Of a stretch of 64,000 nt of DNA, positions 7,695 through 16,449 are shown in pieces; the first letter of the stretch is position 1, and every line of letters starts with the position of its first letter. The position numbers and the translations under genes were made by a program. This DNA is from Cytophagales bacterium CG12_big_fil_rev_8_21_14_0_65_40_12 (GTDB taxonomy: Bacteria; Bacteroidota; Bacteroidia; Cytophagales; Cyclobacteriaceae), in assembly GCA_002786855.1 (NCBI GenBank), contig PCUU01000026.1:55698-119697 (forward strand), in the 5' to 3' direction. The notes below the pieces were generated by a model, which saw only the letters and a list, made by a program, of their open reading frames with translations, was not told the DNA's origin and did no database searches.

Positions 7695-10304
7695 CTACTT
7701 CTTCAATTTCCCTTTAAGGTCGTTCAGTTTTAATAAAGCTTCTACTGGTGAAATGGTATTGATATCTAGGTTTTCCAAAATTTCTTTGATTTCCAGGAAT
7801 GTAGGATCAGCTTCGAAAAGGTTGAGTTGAAAGTTGTTTTTCGGAATGTCTTTGATTTTCTGATTCGTGTTATTTCGGATTTTATCCTTTTCTAAATGGC
7901 GCATAATTTCAGCTGCCCTGATTACCACAGGGTTGGGCATGCCCGCCATTTGTGCCACATGAATTCCGAAGCTGTGTTCGCTGCCACCCTCCTTAAGCTT
8001 ACGCATAAAAATCACCTTGTTGCCCACTTCCTTTACCGACACATTGAAGTTTTTAATGGCAGGAAAATCTTCTTGCAATTGGTTCAACTCATGATAATGG
8101 GTAGCAAAAAGCGTTTTGGGCTTAAATTTTTCGTGGTTGTGCAAGTACTCCACAATGGACCATGCGATCGAAATACCATCGTAAGTGCTGGTACCGCGAC
8201 CAATTTCGTCCATCAATACCAAGCTGCGATTGCTCAGGTTATTCAGAATACTGGCCGTTTCTGTCATCTCTACCATAAAAGTGGACTCTCCTTTTGACAG
8301 GTTATCACTGGCGCCTACTCTGGTAAATACCTTGTCAGTAATTCCTAAAATCGCGGATTTGGCGGGCACATAGCAGCCCATCTGAGCCATCAGCACTATC
8401 AACGCGGTTTGACGCAAAAGCGCGGATTTACCCGCCATGTTCGGTCCAGTAATGATCAGAATTTGATGCGTGTGATCATCTAAATAAACATCATTCGGTA
8501 CGTAGCTTTCGCCCACAGCCAATTGCTTTTCAATGACTGGGTGTCGGCCCTCTTGAATATCGATGATCATTTTATCGTTGATCTGCGGTCGGCAATAATG
8601 ATTGACCTCTGCCACGGTTGCGAAAGAAATCAAGCAATCGAGCATGCCGATGATTTTCGCGTTTTGCTGTACTTGAGCAGTGTAGTCAGATGCAAAGGCC
8701 ACTAAATCATTGAAGATTTGAAGTTCAATAGCTCCAATTTTATCCTCCGCTGTAAGGATTTTGTCCTCGTACGTTTTTAATTCTTCGGTAATATATCGTT
8801 CGGCATTCACCAAGGTCTGCTTTCTGATCCATTCTTCTGGCACCTTATCCTTATGCGAGTTAGTGACTTCTAAATAATAGCCAAAAACCTTATTATAAGC
8901 GATTTTCAAAGAACTAATCCCCGTTTTCTGGGTTTCGCGCTGTTGCAATTGAATCAAATAATCCTTTCCAGAGTAAGCGATTCTCCTCAAATCATCTAGC
9001 TCCTCATCAATCCCTTCATTCACCAAATCACCTTTGTGAATCAGCATCGGAGCGTCTTCTTTCAATTGCTCCTTAATACGATTCAAGAGTTGATCGCAAG
9101 GGTTAAGCTGATCGGCAAGGGCCTTCAAGGCTTTGTGATTGGCATTGCCGAGATAACCTTGAATGGGCTTTATATTTTCCAACGCCTTGCGCAATTGGTT
9201 CATTTCGCGAGGATTGATCCGGCCAACAGCAACTTTTGAAATCAACCTTTCTAAATCGCCAATGGGTTTAAGGTGTTGGCAAATTTCTTCGCGTAGCTCA
9301 TTATTGTCGGCAAAAGCATCCACAATGGAAAGCCTTTCTTCAATCCTACTTTTCTCTTTAAGCGGAAGCACCATCCAGCGCTTCATCAATCGGCTTCCCA
9401 TTGGGGTAAAGGTATGGTCGAGAATTTGAATTAGAGGAACGCCACCTTCTTGCTGAGGATAAACCAGCTCCAAATTGCGGATGGTAAACTTATCCAACCA
9501 AACGTATTTATCTTCTTCAATTCGACTGATGGCCGCAATATGCTTTACTTCTTTATGCTCAGTTTCTTCTAAATAATGCAGAATAGCACCTGATGCGATA
9601 ATGCCCAGGTTCAGGTTTTCAATCCCAAAACCTTTTAGATTGGCCGTGTCGAAATGATTGGTTAAACGCTCATATGCATAATCGTAAGCATAGACCCAAT
9701 CATCCAAATGGTAGGTGTTCAAGGACTCTTTAAAGCGATCGTAAAACACTTCGCGATTCGCTTTGCAGAAAATATATTCAGAAGGGTTAAAACTTTGAAC
9801 CAGCTTATCGATATATTCTTTCGAACCTTGTGCCGTTAGAAATTCTCCAGTTGAAAGGTCCAAAAAGGAAATTCCAACTTGGTCTCTGTCATAAAAAAGG
9901 GAGGCCAAATAATTATTTCTGCGCTTGTCAAGCACATTGTCGTTGAAAGACAGGCCTGGAGTTACTAATTCTGTAACGCCTCGTTTTACAATCCCTTTTA
10001 CTGATTTAGGATCTTCTAGTTGATCGCAAATTGCGACACGATTGCCCGCCCGCACCAATTTAGGAAGATAATTATCTAATGAATGATGCGGAAAACCTGC
10101 CAATTCAATATGGCTTGCTGAGCCGTTAGCTCGTTTGGTAAGCACAATATCCAGCACTTTACTGGCCTTGATGGCATCTTCGCCAAAAGTCTCATAGAAA
10201 TCGCCCACCCGAAACAGCAACAAAGCCCCAGGATGTTTGGCTTTGATGGCATTGTATTGCTTCATTAATGGAGTTTCACTTCCGTCAGACTTCGATTTGG
10301 CCAT
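7695..10304 (-). CDS. mutS: DNA mismatch repair protein MutS
   Basis: 869 residues, normal length for MutS1. The N-terminal mismatch-recognition domain carries GDFYETF, the phenylalanine wedge. The C-terminal ABC-type ATPase shows Walker A GPNMAGKSALLRQ, Walker B with DEIGRGTSTYDG, and FATHYHEL. Recognises base mismatches and small loops and recruits MutL. The start MAKSKSDGSETPLMKQYNAIK fits the family. Confidence 0.97.
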   Translation of the reverse strand: MAKSKSDGSETPLMKQYNAIKAKHPGALLLFRVGDFYETFGEDAIKASKVLDIVLTKRANGSASHIELAGFPHHSLDNYLPKLVRAGNRVAICDQLEDPKSVKGIVKRGVTELVTPGLSFNDNVLDKRRNNYLASLFYDRDQVGISFLDLSTGEFLTAQGSKEYIDKLVQSFNPSEYIFCKANREVFYDRFKESLNTYHLDDWVYAYDYAYERLTNHFDTANLKGFGIENLNLGIIASGAILHYLEETEHKEVKHIAAISRIEEDKYVWLDKFTIRNLELVYPQQEGGVPLIQILDHTFTPMGSRLMKRWMVLPLKEKSRIEERLSIVDAFADNNELREEICQHLKPIGDLERLISKVAVGRINPREMNQLRKALENIKPIQGYLGNANHKALKALADQLNPCDQLLNRIKEQLKEDAPMLIHKGDLVNEGIDEELDDLRRIAYSGKDYLIQLQQRETQKTGISSLKIAYNKVFGYYLEVTNSHKDKVPEEWIRKQTLVNAERYITEELKTYEDKILTAEDKIGAIELQIFNDLVAFASDYTAQVQQNAKIIGMLDCLISFATVAEVNHYCRPQINDKMIIDIQEGRHPVIEKQLAVGESYVPNDVYLDDHTHQILIITGPNMAGKSALLRQTALIVLMAQMGCYVPAKSAILGITDKVFTRVGASDNLSKGESTFMVEMTETASILNNLSNRSLVLMDEIGRGTSTYDGISIAWSIVEYLHNHEKFKPKTLFATHYHELNQLQEDFPAIKNFNVSVKEVGNKVIFMRKLKEGGSEHSFGIHVAQMAGMPNPVVIRAAEIMRHLEKDKIRNNTNQKIKDIPKNNFQLNLFEADPTFLEIKEILENLDINTISPVEALLKLNDLKGKLKK

Positions 10305-10332
10305 AAACTAGGGTTGAATTTTTCTACGCCTT

Positions 10333-10340
10333 CAAAAATA
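10333..10340 (-). promoter_or_regulatory. Putative -7 box for mutS
   Basis: TATTTTTG on the minus strand matches TAnnTTTG, 28 bp upstream of the mutS start. The -33 box is not evident. Confidence 0.35.
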
Positions 10341-10507
10341 GAAAAATCTTATGCGCTTTCTATTTATCAGCTACAAAACTGCTGTTGGCTTACAGCCTCT
10401 CCTCCAAGATTCCTCTTTGATTGATTTCCTGTCATTATGAACAACAATTTCTCGAAGTGGCTGAATACGAGAATTAAGATTTAGAGAAAGGCCTGTGTGA
10501 AGGGTTC

Positions 10508-10540
10508 AAAGTACTTTAAATACGGGGCACGGCATTCGCA
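10508..10540 (+). promoter_or_regulatory. Shared upstream motif, copy 1 (DUF3494 lipoprotein gene)
   Basis: AAAGTAC, then a T/A-rich stretch, then a GGCACGGCATTCGCA block, 34 bp before the start. Nearly the same block lies before the DUF4382 lipoprotein gene (12302-12336). Similarity continues to TTCTAAAC close to both starts, so it is probably a common promoter or leader element. Confidence 0.5.
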
Positions 10541-10574
10541 CTCCATCGAGTAATTAAATTCTAAACCATTATTT

Positions 10575-11966
10575 ATGAAATTTTTAAAATCAATATTCGC
10601 CACACTTTTAATTCTTCCGGCACTGCTCTTTACCAGCTGTGCTGATAAGAACAATCCGCCAACAGTACCAACAGTGGTATCAACTGTACCATCGGTAGAT
10701 GCGGTTGATGTTGCCATAACTACTCCTATTGAATTCAATTTCAGTGAAGAGATGGATGTTAACAGCATTAACGAAACCACGATAACGGTTTTGGAGGGGC
10801 CGAACGCCATAACAGGTGCCGTAACTTATGCCAATGGAACGGCAACATTTACTCCTAATGCAGATTTAGCTTATAATAAAACCTTTACCGCTATAGTTTC
10901 AATTGATGCCACCAGTACCGAGGGCGTAGCATTAGCAAGTGCTTTTATTCTGACCTTCACCACGAGTATAGAGATAGATAATGCTGCACCAATTATCAAT
11001 TCTACTGCTCCTTTGAACGATGCACAAGATGTTCCAAGAAACAAAACAGTTTCCATCATTTTCAATGAGGCCATGGATCCTTCAACTGTAAATGCAAATA
11101 CCTTTATCTTGAAACAGGGTTCTACGGTAATTGTGGGTGAAGTAGCTTATAGTGGAACTACCGCTACTTTTACTTCAAACACTAACCTGGATGCCAACAA
11201 AGAATATACTGCAACCATTACTACTGGAGCGAAGGATATTTCAGGAAACGCTTTGGCGAGCAATACAAGTTGGGATTTCACCACAGGTGGTACCGCTGCA
11301 ATACTGAGTGCCGTTAATCTTCGTAGTGCGAGTAATTATGTGATTCTTGCAAAAACTGCGATCAATAATAGCTCAACATCTGCCATCACGGGTCATTTGG
11401 GCTTAAGTCCAGCTGCTACCTCATACATCACAGGTTTAGCTTTGGTTGATTTCACAGGCTATGCTACTTCGGCACAAGTAACTGGAAATGTTTATGCAGC
11501 AGATATGGCTGACCCTACTCCTGTTACACTCACAACAGCTGTGAGTGATATGATCACCGCTTATAATGACGCTGCTGGAAGACCTTCTCCAGATTTTCTA
11601 GAACTTGGTACAGGCAATATTGGTGGTATGACATTGGAAGCTGGTCTGTACAAATGGACCAATACCGTTACCATTCCCACTGACCTTACTTTAACTGGTG
11701 GAGCAAATGACATTTGGATTTTCCAAGTCGCTGGTGACCTTACTCAAAGTGCTGCGGTGAACATTATATTAAATGGTGGAGCTCAGGCCAAGAACATTTA
11801 CTGGCAAGTCGCTGGTGAAGCCACTTTCGGGACAACTTCACATTTTGAAGGAAATGTACTTTCAATGACTGGCATTACATTCTTAACATCCGCGTCCATG
11901 ACAGGGCGTGCTTTAGCTCAAACTGCCGTGATTTTAGATGCAAATGCAATCACTAAAGTGCAATAA
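10575..11966 (+). CDS. Lipoprotein with two SbsA-type Ig-like domains and a DUF3494 ice-binding-like domain
   Basis: 463 residues. A lipoprotein signal (lipobox LLFTSC, Cys22) indicates outer-membrane anchoring. Two Big_5/SbsA Ig-like repeats follow (about 30-130 and 134-236), each with PxxxAxDV and an EEMD/EAMD motif. The C-terminal ~220 residues show DUF3494 features (GHLGLSPAATSYITG, LEAGLYKW, IWIFQVAGDL, KNIYWQVAG, FEGNVLSMTGITF), the fold of ice-binding and adhesin proteins. Likely a surface adhesin or ice-binding protein; true ice binding cannot be decided from sequence. Signal peptide and upstream region resemble those of the next gene. Confidence 0.85.
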   Translation: MKFLKSIFATLLILPALLFTSCADKNNPPTVPTVVSTVPSVDAVDVAITTPIEFNFSEEMDVNSINETTITVLEGPNAITGAVTYANGTATFTPNADLAYNKTFTAIVSIDATSTEGVALASAFILTFTTSIEIDNAAPIINSTAPLNDAQDVPRNKTVSIIFNEAMDPSTVNANTFILKQGSTVIVGEVAYSGTTATFTSNTNLDANKEYTATITTGAKDISGNALASNTSWDFTTGGTAAILSAVNLRSASNYVILAKTAINNSSTSAITGHLGLSPAATSYITGLALVDFTGYATSAQVTGNVYAADMADPTPVTLTTAVSDMITAYNDAAGRPSPDFLELGTGNIGGMTLEAGLYKWTNTVTIPTDLTLTGGANDIWIFQVAGDLTQSAAVNIILNGGAQAKNIYWQVAGEATFGTTSHFEGNVLSMTGITFLTSASMTGRALAQTAVILDANAITKVQ

Positions 11967-11990
11967 AACTTAACAATTCATACCATCGAA

Positions 11991-12021
11991 AAAGGCTGCT
12001 CAATTGAATTGAGTGGCCTTT
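11991..12021 (+). terminator. Hairpin after the DUF3494 gene, probable terminator
   Basis: AAAGGC-TG-CTCAATT pairs with AATTGAG-TG-GCCTTT, a 13-bp stem with one internal TG/TG loop. No long T-run follows, so termination is likely but not certain. Confidence 0.5.
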
Positions 12022-12301
12022 ATATTACCGTTCAATTCTGAGACAAGCAATCAAATCAATTTTACTTTAACGAGGGACAAATCCAATATGAATGCCTGCT
12101 CTGGAGGGCTCTTGATCGAAATGCATAGCGAATAGCGTTTCACTTCCTTGGGTTTGCTTTTGGACATAAAACTGTAGCATACTTCATGCTTCTCACTAAA
12201 GATTTCGTTTTGCGTGTATCCATTTCAATATGAAAAAGAATTTCCCAAAGTGACTAAAGACTGACCTTGGCATTTGGCAAAAAGCCTTGAAACAGGCCTT
12301 T
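12022..12301. other. Intergenic stretch with a weak minus-strand open frame
   Basis: No recognisable gene. On the minus strand 12051-12221 is open for 56 codons plus stop, reading ...EIFSEKHEVCYSF...RYSLCISIKSPPEQAF..., without a convincing start or RBS and with a stop just upstream. It could be a decayed gene. The right part is similar to the region upstream of the DUF3494 gene. Confidence 0.25.
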
Positions 12302-12336
12302 AAAGTACCATTTTAGCATGCGGCACGCCATTCGCA
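12302..12336 (+). promoter_or_regulatory. Shared upstream motif, copy 2 (DUF4382 gene)
   Basis: AAAGTACCATTTTA followed by GCGGCACGCCATTCGCA, 43 bp before the start. Counterpart of 10508-10540. Confidence 0.5.
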
Positions 12337-12379
12337 AACAAATAGGCAGATAGTTTATTTCTAAACAAAACCAATAATT

Positions 12380-13297
12380 ATGAAAACTTTAAAAGCATTT
12401 ATCGCGACACTTTTAATTGTTCCAGCACTCATTTTTTCGAGCTGTGACGATGATAACTCATCAGAATTAGACGGCACGGGAACTGCGAGACTTGAAGCCA
12501 CTGATGCGGCAGTTGATTCAGAAAATATTACTGGTGTTTTTCTTTCAGTAGACGAAGCTCAATTTATAGCCAACGGCCAGGTACAAAATTCCATTACTTT
12601 TGACACTCCTGAGGAATTTAACCTTATGGATTTTCAGAACGGTAACACTCACTTTTTAGGCGAAGCTGAATTACAAGCCGGAGCTTATGAAGAAGTTAGA
12701 TTGATTTTAACTTCAGCAAACCAAGCCTATGTTGAATTTGCAGATCAAACCAAATCACAAATCAATGTACCCAGCGGATCGACTTCTGGTTACAAAATCA
12801 AAGGTGATTTCGAAATTCTAGCAGACGGCACCACTGAGCTTGTAGCCGATGTAGATTTAAGAAAAGCCTTGGTAAAAAGAGGCAATGGAGAATTCAATCT
12901 TAGACCAACGGCCAGATTGATTGCTAAATCTACAACTGGAAAAATTGAAGGAAATGTGAACGATCAAAGCATGCAAAATGCCGATAAGGTTGTGGTATAT
13001 GCTTACTTAGAAGGCACATTCAATGAGGCGGAAACAAGCGAACCTGCGGACGGTGAAACCAGATTTGAAAACGCTGTTAACAGTGCAACTGTTGATGCCT
13101 TCGGTAACTTTACCTTGGCTTTTATGCCAGAGGGAGATTATGAACTAATTGTTGCCAACTATTCAGAAAATCAAATTGAAAACAGGTTTGACTTTCAAAC
13201 TGCAACAAGTGTTGATGTCACCGTCAATGGCAGTGTAGTTTCTATCTTCAGTGTAAGTGCAAGAACAACCACCAACTTGTTCATCGGCTTATTTTAA
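12380..13297 (+). CDS. DUF4382 domain lipoprotein
   Basis: 305 residues. Signal MKTLKAFIATLLIVPALIFSSC with lipidated Cys22 is almost the same as in the DUF3494 lipoprotein upstream. A DUF4382 domain follows (about 34-190; TDAAVDSENITGVFLSVDEAQF..., LQAGAYEEVRL), then a C-terminal beta-sandwich resembling a carboxypeptidase regulatory domain (about 195-300; GKIEGNV, FGNFTLAFMPEGDYEL). Probably a cell-surface protein of unknown binding partner. A strong terminator follows, so it is likely monocistronic. Confidence 0.8.
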   Translation: MKTLKAFIATLLIVPALIFSSCDDDNSSELDGTGTARLEATDAAVDSENITGVFLSVDEAQFIANGQVQNSITFDTPEEFNLMDFQNGNTHFLGEAELQAGAYEEVRLILTSANQAYVEFADQTKSQINVPSGSTSGYKIKGDFEILADGTTELVADVDLRKALVKRGNGEFNLRPTARLIAKSTTGKIEGNVNDQSMQNADKVVVYAYLEGTFNEAETSEPADGETRFENAVNSATVDAFGNFTLAFMPEGDYELIVANYSENQIENRFDFQTATSVDVTVNGSVVSIFSVSARTTTNLFIGLF

Positions 13298-13306
13298 AAA
13301 TAGCTC

Positions 13307-13339
13307 AAAGGCTTCCTGAAGATCAGGAAGCCTTTATTT
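13307..13339 (+). terminator. Terminator of the DUF4382 gene
   Basis: AAAGGCTTCCTGA pairs perfectly over 13 bp with TCAGGAAGCCTTT across a 3-nt loop, followed by ATTTG. Confidence 0.75.
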
Positions 13340-13414
13340 GCTTGGTGCATTAATTTACCCGAAACCGAAATACCCCGTATATTGTAAAAAAGTATAAACC
13401 GCTCTTCTATTAAA

Positions 13415-15817
13415 ATGGCTCAACTCAAGCATAATTTGCGACACACCCTAGCCTGGATGGTCAACCTTATTTTGATTGTGCTCACCGTTATAATTTCTGT
13501 TGCTGGATATCAGGCCTATTTTAGGCTTGATAATATGGTAAATGAGCTGCAAGAAAATGCAGAACCTAATTATAATTTATTAATCCTGAAGGAGGTGTCA
13601 TTTTTCGTGAATGAGATGGAACGCGAAGTAGAATCTTACAGGAGCAATCCCAAGCCAGAATTTCTAAGAAGTTTCAATGAAGCTTTAAACGATAGCCAAT
13701 ACTTGCTCGATTCCTTAAAAACCCAGTACAATCGAGCAGATCTCAAGCAAAATTGCGATTCACTGTCTTATTTGATCAAAGAAAGGGCCAAGATTCAAAC
13801 CAAGCTTTCGGCTTTGAACAACAATCTTTTAGGCAATACGCTTGAAGAACTTACCGCAAGAATTAATGAAATCCCTAAAGTTTTAGCCGCTGCCGACACG
13901 ATAGATACAGAAGTTAAAAAGCGTGGCTTAATCGGAAGAATTTTTACTAAAAAACCAAAAGAAGACACCGTTCAGGTTCCTTCTCAATCAGAAATATTAC
14001 AAAATGAAATCATGGCAGAACTGGCTAAGGCCAAAGAAGAAAGTACAGAAAAAGACAACGCATTACAATACCAACTCGCCTATCTGGAAAGGGAGTCAAG
14101 GGTTCTTCAAGACCATATCATTGACTTGATCGACAGCATGGAAAGCCATGAATTGGAAGCTGCAAGAACGCATGTTGCCAGCGTTCAGGGACTGGCCAAA
14201 GACACCAACCGCGAGGTTGTCATCTTTTCTGTTTTGTCAAGTGTATTGCTTCTAATTACGCTCTTTAGTCAGCTTAACTATGTGGGCAGAAATAGAAAAT
14301 ACCAGGCCGTGCTTCGCGAAGCCAAGAAAAACGCGGAAGATTTAGCCAAAGCCAAAGAAAAATTCCTGGCCAATATGAGCCATGAAATTCGGACACCTAT
14401 GAACGCCATTTCGGGTTTCACCAACCAGCTTTTGAAAAACACAGAAAATGGGGAACAAAAAGAGCAGCTCCAAATCATAAAAAGTTCTTCGGATCACCTG
14501 CTTCATTTGCTCAACGACATCCTCGATTTGTCTAAACTTCAAGCCAGAAAAGTAACGCTAAACAAGCAAAATATCGACCTTCATCAGTTACTGAAAGACT
14601 GCACTTCCATCTTTCAAGAAATGGCCAACCAAAAGGGACTGGCACTGAATTTAGAAATGAATGAAGTACCTGAATTTGTGGTGGCTGACGAGCAGCGCAT
14701 CCGTCAAATTCTACTCAACTTGATTCACAACGCGATAAAATTTACCGACCAAGGGCATATCAAATTGATCGCCTCTTCTACTCGTATGAAGGGAGATGCC
14801 GTTCAGCTCAGGCTAGAAGTAAAAGATTCTGGAATCGGGATTGCCAAAGACCAACAAACAAAAATATTCGAAGAGTTTGAGCAGGCCAATACGGGCGATC
14901 AAGCGAAAGGAACAGGTCTTGGACTGGCCATTTCAACCATGCTCGTAAAACTGCACAATGGCCAGCTCTCCATTGAAAGCGAGCCGAATAAGGGTACTTC
15001 TATGATCGTTAGTCTTCCTGTTTCCATTGGAACAAAAGAAGAAAGCGATGCCCAAAAAGAACCCATGAATTTAGTAAAGCTCACCGCGATATCTATTTTG
15101 GTAGCAGACGATGAGCCCTTCAACCTAAAACTTCTCGAAACCATTTTCAAAGGACACAATGTCAACTTGGCCTTGGCCAAAGATGGCAAGGAGGCCATGG
15201 AATTCTTGAAAAATAAAGCATTTGATATCGCCATCCTCGATGCAAAAATGCCCGGTTTTTCAGGCCTCGAAATAGTGCAGCGCATCAGGCGAGAAGGCGG
15301 GCCAAACAGCGAAATTCCTATGATTGCCTTAACAGCCACCATTTCTGAAACAGAAAGAGCGCAAAGCCTTAAGGCTGGTTTCAATCATATATTGAAAAAG
15401 CCGTTTAACGAAGATGATCTCATCAGACTGATAGAAAGAGAAACCAATAGACGTAAAGCCAAGGCCGTAATGAACGTTCACCAATCGGAAAAAGCACCTG
15501 TATTTGATTTGACCAGCCTCAGCCAAATGGGCGATCAAGATTTCGTCAATGAAATGATCCGCATTTTCAAATCAAGTTCTGCCCGGAGCATAGAAAACTG
15601 CAAAAAGGCAGTGAAGCTCAAAATCAGGGATGGCATTAGCAACGAGGCGCATAAAATGTTGCCCCCTGCCAGGCACTTGAGTGCCAATGAATTGGTTAGG
15701 GCATTGGAGGCCTTGCAACGCAATGCCTTTAAAGAAAGCTTTGATGAATTGACTGCACGAATTACAGAAATAGAAATCTTATATACGGGAATTAAAGAAG
15801 CACTGAGCCCTAAATAA
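13415..15817 (+). CDS. Hybrid sensor histidine kinase (HisKA-HATPase-REC-HPt)
   Basis: 800 residues. Membrane helix about 13-35, a periplasmic helical sensor (about 36-270), a second helix VIFSVLSSVLLLITLF, then HisKA with NMSHEIRTPMN (His323), HATPase with DSGIGIAKDQ and GTGLGLAIS, a receiver domain (ILVADDEP; Asp609 in ILDAKMPG; KKPF) and a C-terminal HPt-like domain with His746 in NEAHKML. This is a complete internal phosphorelay without a DNA-binding output; the partner regulator is not adjacent. Its end overlaps the convergent next gene by 8 bp. Confidence 0.93.
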   Translation: MAQLKHNLRHTLAWMVNLILIVLTVIISVAGYQAYFRLDNMVNELQENAEPNYNLLILKEVSFFVNEMEREVESYRSNPKPEFLRSFNEALNDSQYLLDSLKTQYNRADLKQNCDSLSYLIKERAKIQTKLSALNNNLLGNTLEELTARINEIPKVLAAADTIDTEVKKRGLIGRIFTKKPKEDTVQVPSQSEILQNEIMAELAKAKEESTEKDNALQYQLAYLERESRVLQDHIIDLIDSMESHELEAARTHVASVQGLAKDTNREVVIFSVLSSVLLLITLFSQLNYVGRNRKYQAVLREAKKNAEDLAKAKEKFLANMSHEIRTPMNAISGFTNQLLKNTENGEQKEQLQIIKSSSDHLLHLLNDILDLSKLQARKVTLNKQNIDLHQLLKDCTSIFQEMANQKGLALNLEMNEVPEFVVADEQRIRQILLNLIHNAIKFTDQGHIKLIASSTRMKGDAVQLRLEVKDSGIGIAKDQQTKIFEEFEQANTGDQAKGTGLGLAISTMLVKLHNGQLSIESEPNKGTSMIVSLPVSIGTKEESDAQKEPMNLVKLTAISILVADDEPFNLKLLETIFKGHNVNLALAKDGKEAMEFLKNKAFDIAILDAKMPGFSGLEIVQRIRREGGPNSEIPMIALTATISETERAQSLKAGFNHILKKPFNEDDLIRLIERETNRRKAKAVMNVHQSEKAPVFDLTSLSQMGDQDFVNEMIRIFKSSSARSIENCKKAVKLKIRDGISNEAHKMLPPARHLSANELVRALEALQRNAFKESFDELTARITEIEILYTGIKEALSPK

Positions 15818-16283
15818 TGCTCAATTGCTTCCCTTGTTTAGCCGCCTTTTTATCCTTGGCAGTACCAATCGCAATGCCCAAAATAAGCCCTAAAACAATT
15901 CCTATTGGACTAATTAAGTTGAAAAGACTTTCAAAACCATAGAGCGTTCCAGCAATAAAGCCCAGCGGAATACCAACGAACATTGTTCCATTGAACAGCC
16001 ATTTTGTACGATAGTATAGCCGAGTAGTAAGCCCAAATTCCTTTCTCAGTACATCGGAAACATCCGTTTTCAAAGCCGTAAGTTGCCTAACATAGATAAG
16101 GTCTGTGGAAAGGACTACATCGAGTCGTTTCAAGGCTTCTGAAAATTTGGCCTTTGGGATGTGTTTTGACTCCATCGTTTCGAACAAACTGATCAATTGA
16201 TCCAACACCTTAAAGCAATGAAGGTTCTTCTCCTCTTCAGAGGCCACACGTAATTTCTCTAGAATGGGCGAATAGTTTGGCAT
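15810..16283 (-). CDS. Small membrane protein of unknown function
   Basis: 157 residues, not recognised. The N-terminal ~95 residues are predicted alpha-helical and cytosolic; the C-terminus has two hydrophobic helices (GTMFVGIPLGFIAGTLYGF and ISPIGIVLGLILGIAIGTA) and a basic tail. It converges on and overlaps the hybrid kinase gene by 8 bp. No catalytic motif is seen. Confidence 0.65.
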   Translation of the reverse strand: MPNYSPILEKLRVASEEEKNLHCFKVLDQLISLFETMESKHIPKAKFSEALKRLDVVLSTDLIYVRQLTALKTDVSDVLRKEFGLTTRLYYRTKWLFNGTMFVGIPLGFIAGTLYGFESLFNLISPIGIVLGLILGIAIGTAKDKKAAKQGKQLSII

Positions 16284-16449
16284 GGGATGGTTTTAGCAGA
16301 TAATAATAAAGAATAAAACGATGCCTTCTGCCTTAAGTTGACCTCAATTTCTTAAAAAAAATCAGCCTCCTTGAAATTATTTCTGCCGCATCATGGTTTC
16401 ATTGAAGCTCCGTTCTTGGGGCAAGTCATTCAGAAAAATCTCAAAAATT

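Noticed and set aside
7896-8297. 133-codon plus-strand ORF
   Set aside because: Antisense to the mutS ATPase domain.
14899-15384. 161-codon minus-strand ORF
   Set aside because: Antisense to the hybrid histidine kinase domains; no family motif.
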